Part shown: in pieces, positions 61,625 to 64,000 of the stretch
Layout of the letters: every line of letters begins with the position of its first letter
Position numbering within the stretch: position 1 is the first letter of the stretch
From: Labia minor
Lineage: Eukaryota; Arthropoda; Insecta; Dermaptera; Spongiphoridae
Direction of reading: 5' to 3'
Assembly: GCA_963082975.1 (NCBI GenBank)
Contig: OY720344.1
Span: forward strand, 7,241,580 to 7,305,579
Length of the DNA: 64,000 bases
Notes under the pieces: generated by a model
Databases searched by the model: none
Seen by the model: the letters and a program-made list of their open reading frames with translations, nothing else
Told to the model about the DNA's origin: nothing
Program-made: the position numbers and the translations under genes

Positions 61625-61983
61625 ATGGTGAAAAACTGGGGATCTCCTGCAGTTCTGTTTCATTGACCGACAGTCCGCCTGCAGGTACCGGAGTGTAGTG
61701 TGTGCTATCTTCAGGCTATCATCTACAGTTCAGTACGGCCGCCTGCAGGCGGTTGACTATTAGGGGGGCCATACACTATGCGATTGCCTGCAGGCCGTCG
61801 CCTCAACAGGCGATCGTAAGACCAATATCGCCGAGTTCCATACACTAATAGTCAACCGCCTGCAGGCGGCCGTACTGAACTGTAGATGATAGCCTGAAGA
61901 TAGCACACTCTACAGTCCGGTACCTGCAGGCGGACTGTCGGTCAATGAAACAGAACTGCAGGAGATCCCCAGTTTTTCACCAT
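61625..61983. repeat. 138-bp palindrome around a transposon terminal repeat
   Basis: Arm 61625-61762 is repeated in reverse complement at 61846-61983. Both are 138 bp with only about two mismatches. The 83-bp spacer (61763-61845) is the terminal repeat of the Harbinger-like element, which occurs again inverted at 62758-62839. The arms hold several copies of the SbfI-type palindrome CCTGCAGG. The sequence is GC-rich in an AT-rich setting. Confidence 0.85.
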
Positions 61984-62839
61984 CTGTCTGAAACGATGCG
62001 CTATGTTTGTTTTGTCAGTTCTTGGGGAACCCCAAGAAAAAAGGGTCTGGGTAAAAAGTTGGCTGCGAGATAGAGAGGTTAGCTCTCACATTCCTCACTC
62101 CCAATCGACGCTCTAGTTTCTTCATGGTCGGCTGTAAACAATAGCAAGTCGAAATACCACAGTGACGGGGTGTATACGTCATCACCCGATGAGCCCGACT
62201 TTTGCTGTTTTACTTTCTTCAACTCTTTACGGAACGCACATCTCAAGTTATTAATTTTTTTTTTCACTGTGTCAATGGTGGCTGACGGCACAGTTTTTTG
62301 ATAGAACTTCAACAACTCACCGTACGCCTCATCCCGCGATCTTTTATTAGCGTAGGCATCGTTCTTGACTTTCCATAAACAGGGGTAGGCCCGATATAAT
62401 TAAATAAATGCAGAAATGAAAGGTTTCCAGTCCATCTTTCCTCGTCAGTCCAATCTCGGCTGGTGAATGATCTCACGAAAATTATCTCACGCAAAACTGA
62501 TGGAAAAGGTGACAACAGATCGTTTGCCTGCAGGCTAACTGACAGTGTGTGGTGGGGGGCACATGAGATCATTATCCGACAGGTCGCTGCCTGTCGCGAA
62601 TCTCTCATCCTATCCCCGCCTGCCCGGCGACCACACACCTTCAGTCCGGGCGAACTGCAGTCCATTATCTTCAGATCAACTGATAAATGTGTGGGCAATC
62701 CCGATCTACGGCCTTACGATTATCTTCAGTTAAACTGACAGTGTATGGGGCGCTTAAGTGTATGGAACTCGGCGATATTGGTCTTACGATCGCCTGTTGA
62801 GGCGACGGCCTGCAGGCAATCGCATAGTGTATGGCCCCC
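61763..62839. mobile_element. PIF/Harbinger-like element with MADF gene
   Basis: Terminal inverted repeats of 82-83 bp: GGGGGCCATACACTATGCGA from 61764 and its reverse complement ending at 62839. The body codes a MADF-domain protein on the minus strand, the usual second gene of PIF/Harbinger elements. No DDE nuclease frame is seen, so this copy is non-autonomous or deleted. The CCTGCAGG octamer recurs at subterminal places (61787, 62528, 62810) and may be a transposase or MADF-protein binding site. Superfamily inferred from the MADF gene and end type. Confidence 0.6.
62079..62435 (-). pseudogene. MADF-domain DNA-binding protein of the Harbinger-like element
   Basis: Reading the minus strand from about 62435, the frame starts MDWKPFISAFI. 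It meets one stop (TAA near 62402) and continues LYRAYPCLWKVKND, then KRSRDEAYGELLKFY, VKKKINNLRCAFRKE, SGSSGDDVYTPSLW and YFDLL. This is the full MADF domain order (start Tyr-Pro-CLW, central KKKxxNLR, end LWYF). After the domain it runs to the stop near 62079. With the in-frame stop it is probably inactive, unless translation begins at an internal ATG (62315). Confidence 0.7.
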
Positions 62840-63001
62840 ATAAGACCCAGAATCCCAAAAAATATTCCCACCTAAATAATCTCTTGAAAATGGCGCCAAA
62901 TGGGTGCCGAAACGTCGAGAAAACAATCTTACAAAAATATGTGATTATATCCCTGATAAATCTGATAGTAATATTAACAATAACATTCACGGAAATCTAA
63001 A

Positions 63002-63046
<45 letters not shown>

Positions 63047-64000
63047 ATTATAAAGTAGACAGGGCGAAGCGAATAGTCATCCCCCTCCCTCGAGATTTTC
63101 ATCTTAATCAATTTTACATAAAAATAAGTGAATAATAAATTTATTTAAAATTTAACACTTTTAATGTTTATGTTTACATTTTCTAAAATTGTTGACATTT
63201 TTCTTTTCTATACTTTAGAGAAGCAAACTTTGAGAATTTAAAGCTTAAAGTGAAAAATCTTGACCATGGTAGATTGTAAGTAGTTTCTCAGGGACCCCCT
63301 TCCTTCCCCTCCGCCTAGTGATTGCCACTACACTTATAGCTTTATACTTTTTATAGGTAGAAGAATTGGAATTTTATAATATCAACCTTGAGAAAATATT
63401 AATAATTTTAAAAATTTTTAAATATAATTTTAATTTAATTAAATTAATGTAAGTAAATCGATTAATAAAGAAATATTAAAATATAAAAAAAAACAACTAA
63501 ACGTTATAAAAAGTATTATATATTCATAGAAATGAATGGATGATATGAATCATGATTTTAGGGGTTTAGATTACAGAGAATTTGACAAAAAACAATAATA
63601 AAATAAATATTTTTATTTTAAATAGAAATCATTTGGTCATAGTATAGTTTGAATGATGGTGAATATGTGAGAGGAGGAAGAATAGAAGAAAAGAGGGGAA
63701 AATATATAAAAATTTATAGAAGAGAATGAGGAGAAGATATAGAAATTGAATGAAAGAGGCTCAAGATAAAGTGAATTGTAGCCAGTAGTTTGAGTTCAGT
63801 AGTGCCACATTTTTATAATATAAATATTAGAAATTTATTATTGGAATTTATTTCTTATTTTTATAAAATAAAACAATAAACACTTAATTATAAATTTGCT
63901 TTTTCTGGTGTGATATTTATTATTATATTAGTGCAAAGTTTATTCATAGAGAGAAATCAAAAGATCAATGGGAGGAGTAAATTTAAATATTCGTTTGAAA
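62840..64000. other. AT-rich right end of window, no gene recognised
   Basis: A TA microsatellite lies at 63005-63042. 63055-63330 is a mixed repeat-like stretch with C-rich runs (ATCCCCCTCCCTC). 63650-63790 is purine-rich with AATATATAAAAATTTATAG at 63699, which could be the start of a transcription unit beyond the window. No coding exon can be supported. Confidence 0.4.

Noticed and set aside
62079-62435. MADF protein as a host transcription factor gene
   Set aside because: It lies between 82-bp terminal inverted repeats and has an in-frame stop, so a transposon origin is the simpler reading.
62309-62738. Frames of about 90-130 codons on both strands in the Harbinger-like element
   Set aside because: They are shadows of the MADF frame and GC-rich subterminal repeats; none shows a domain.
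63005-63042. TA repeat as an origin or promoter
   Set aside because: Plain microsatellite, one of many in the window, with no neighbouring gene.

Overview
The window is nuclear DNA of an animal, most likely an insect. It is very AT-rich (judged by eye; not counted), its genes are split by mostly short GT-AG introns, and it carries insect-type repeats: DD34D mariners, an RTE-like LINE, tRNA-derived SINEs, hAT MITEs, Helentron-like and PIF/Harbinger-like elements. A parasitoid wasp with an AT-rich genome would fit, but nothing here fixes the order or species. There is no bacterial-style operon, CRISPR array or rRNA.

Layout. (1) 1-9300 is repeat-filled and gene-poor. (2) 9315-29305 (+) is one 20 kb gene for a coiled-coil protein of 699 residues with FAM184-like features. 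Its 14 proposed exons splice in phase to 2100 nt, and its introns are packed with nested transposons. It has a candidate alternative last exon coding for membrane segments and an alternative short C-terminus. (3) 30056-40710 (-) holds two tandem aldo-keto reductase genes with all four catalytic residues each. (4) 41799-45435 (+) is RMND5, the RING subunit of the GID/CTLH E3 ubiquitin ligase. (5) 47532-49733 (-) is mitochondrial prolyl-tRNA synthetase (PARS2). (6) 52636-56365 (-) is dolichol kinase (DOLK), with a LINE and a hAT MITE in one intron. (7) 58688-59772 (+) is the MORN-repeat protein MORN4 (retinophilin in flies). (8) 60015-60451 (+) is a small acidic, helical protein I do not recognise. 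(9) 61500-64000 holds a GC-rich PIF/Harbinger-like element with a MADF gene, then AT-rich DNA.

The host genes are unrelated housekeeping or signalling genes and do not form a pathway. The two reductases are the only obvious local duplication. AKR copy 2 and RMND5 are divergent, as are DOLK and MORN4; RMND5 and PARS2 are convergent.

The most informative part is the transposon record. Six hAT-type MITEs have 8-bp target duplications with a central TA (Buster-type), and two of them have their empty site preserved in the opposite arm of the foldback they entered. A Helentron-like family has at least seven copies. A LINE 3' end carries a conserved GC-rich hairpin. A 138-bp palindrome encloses the terminal repeat of the Harbinger-like element. 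No wholly new biological system is demonstrated. All gene models come from reading frames, splice phase and recalled family motifs, with no database search.
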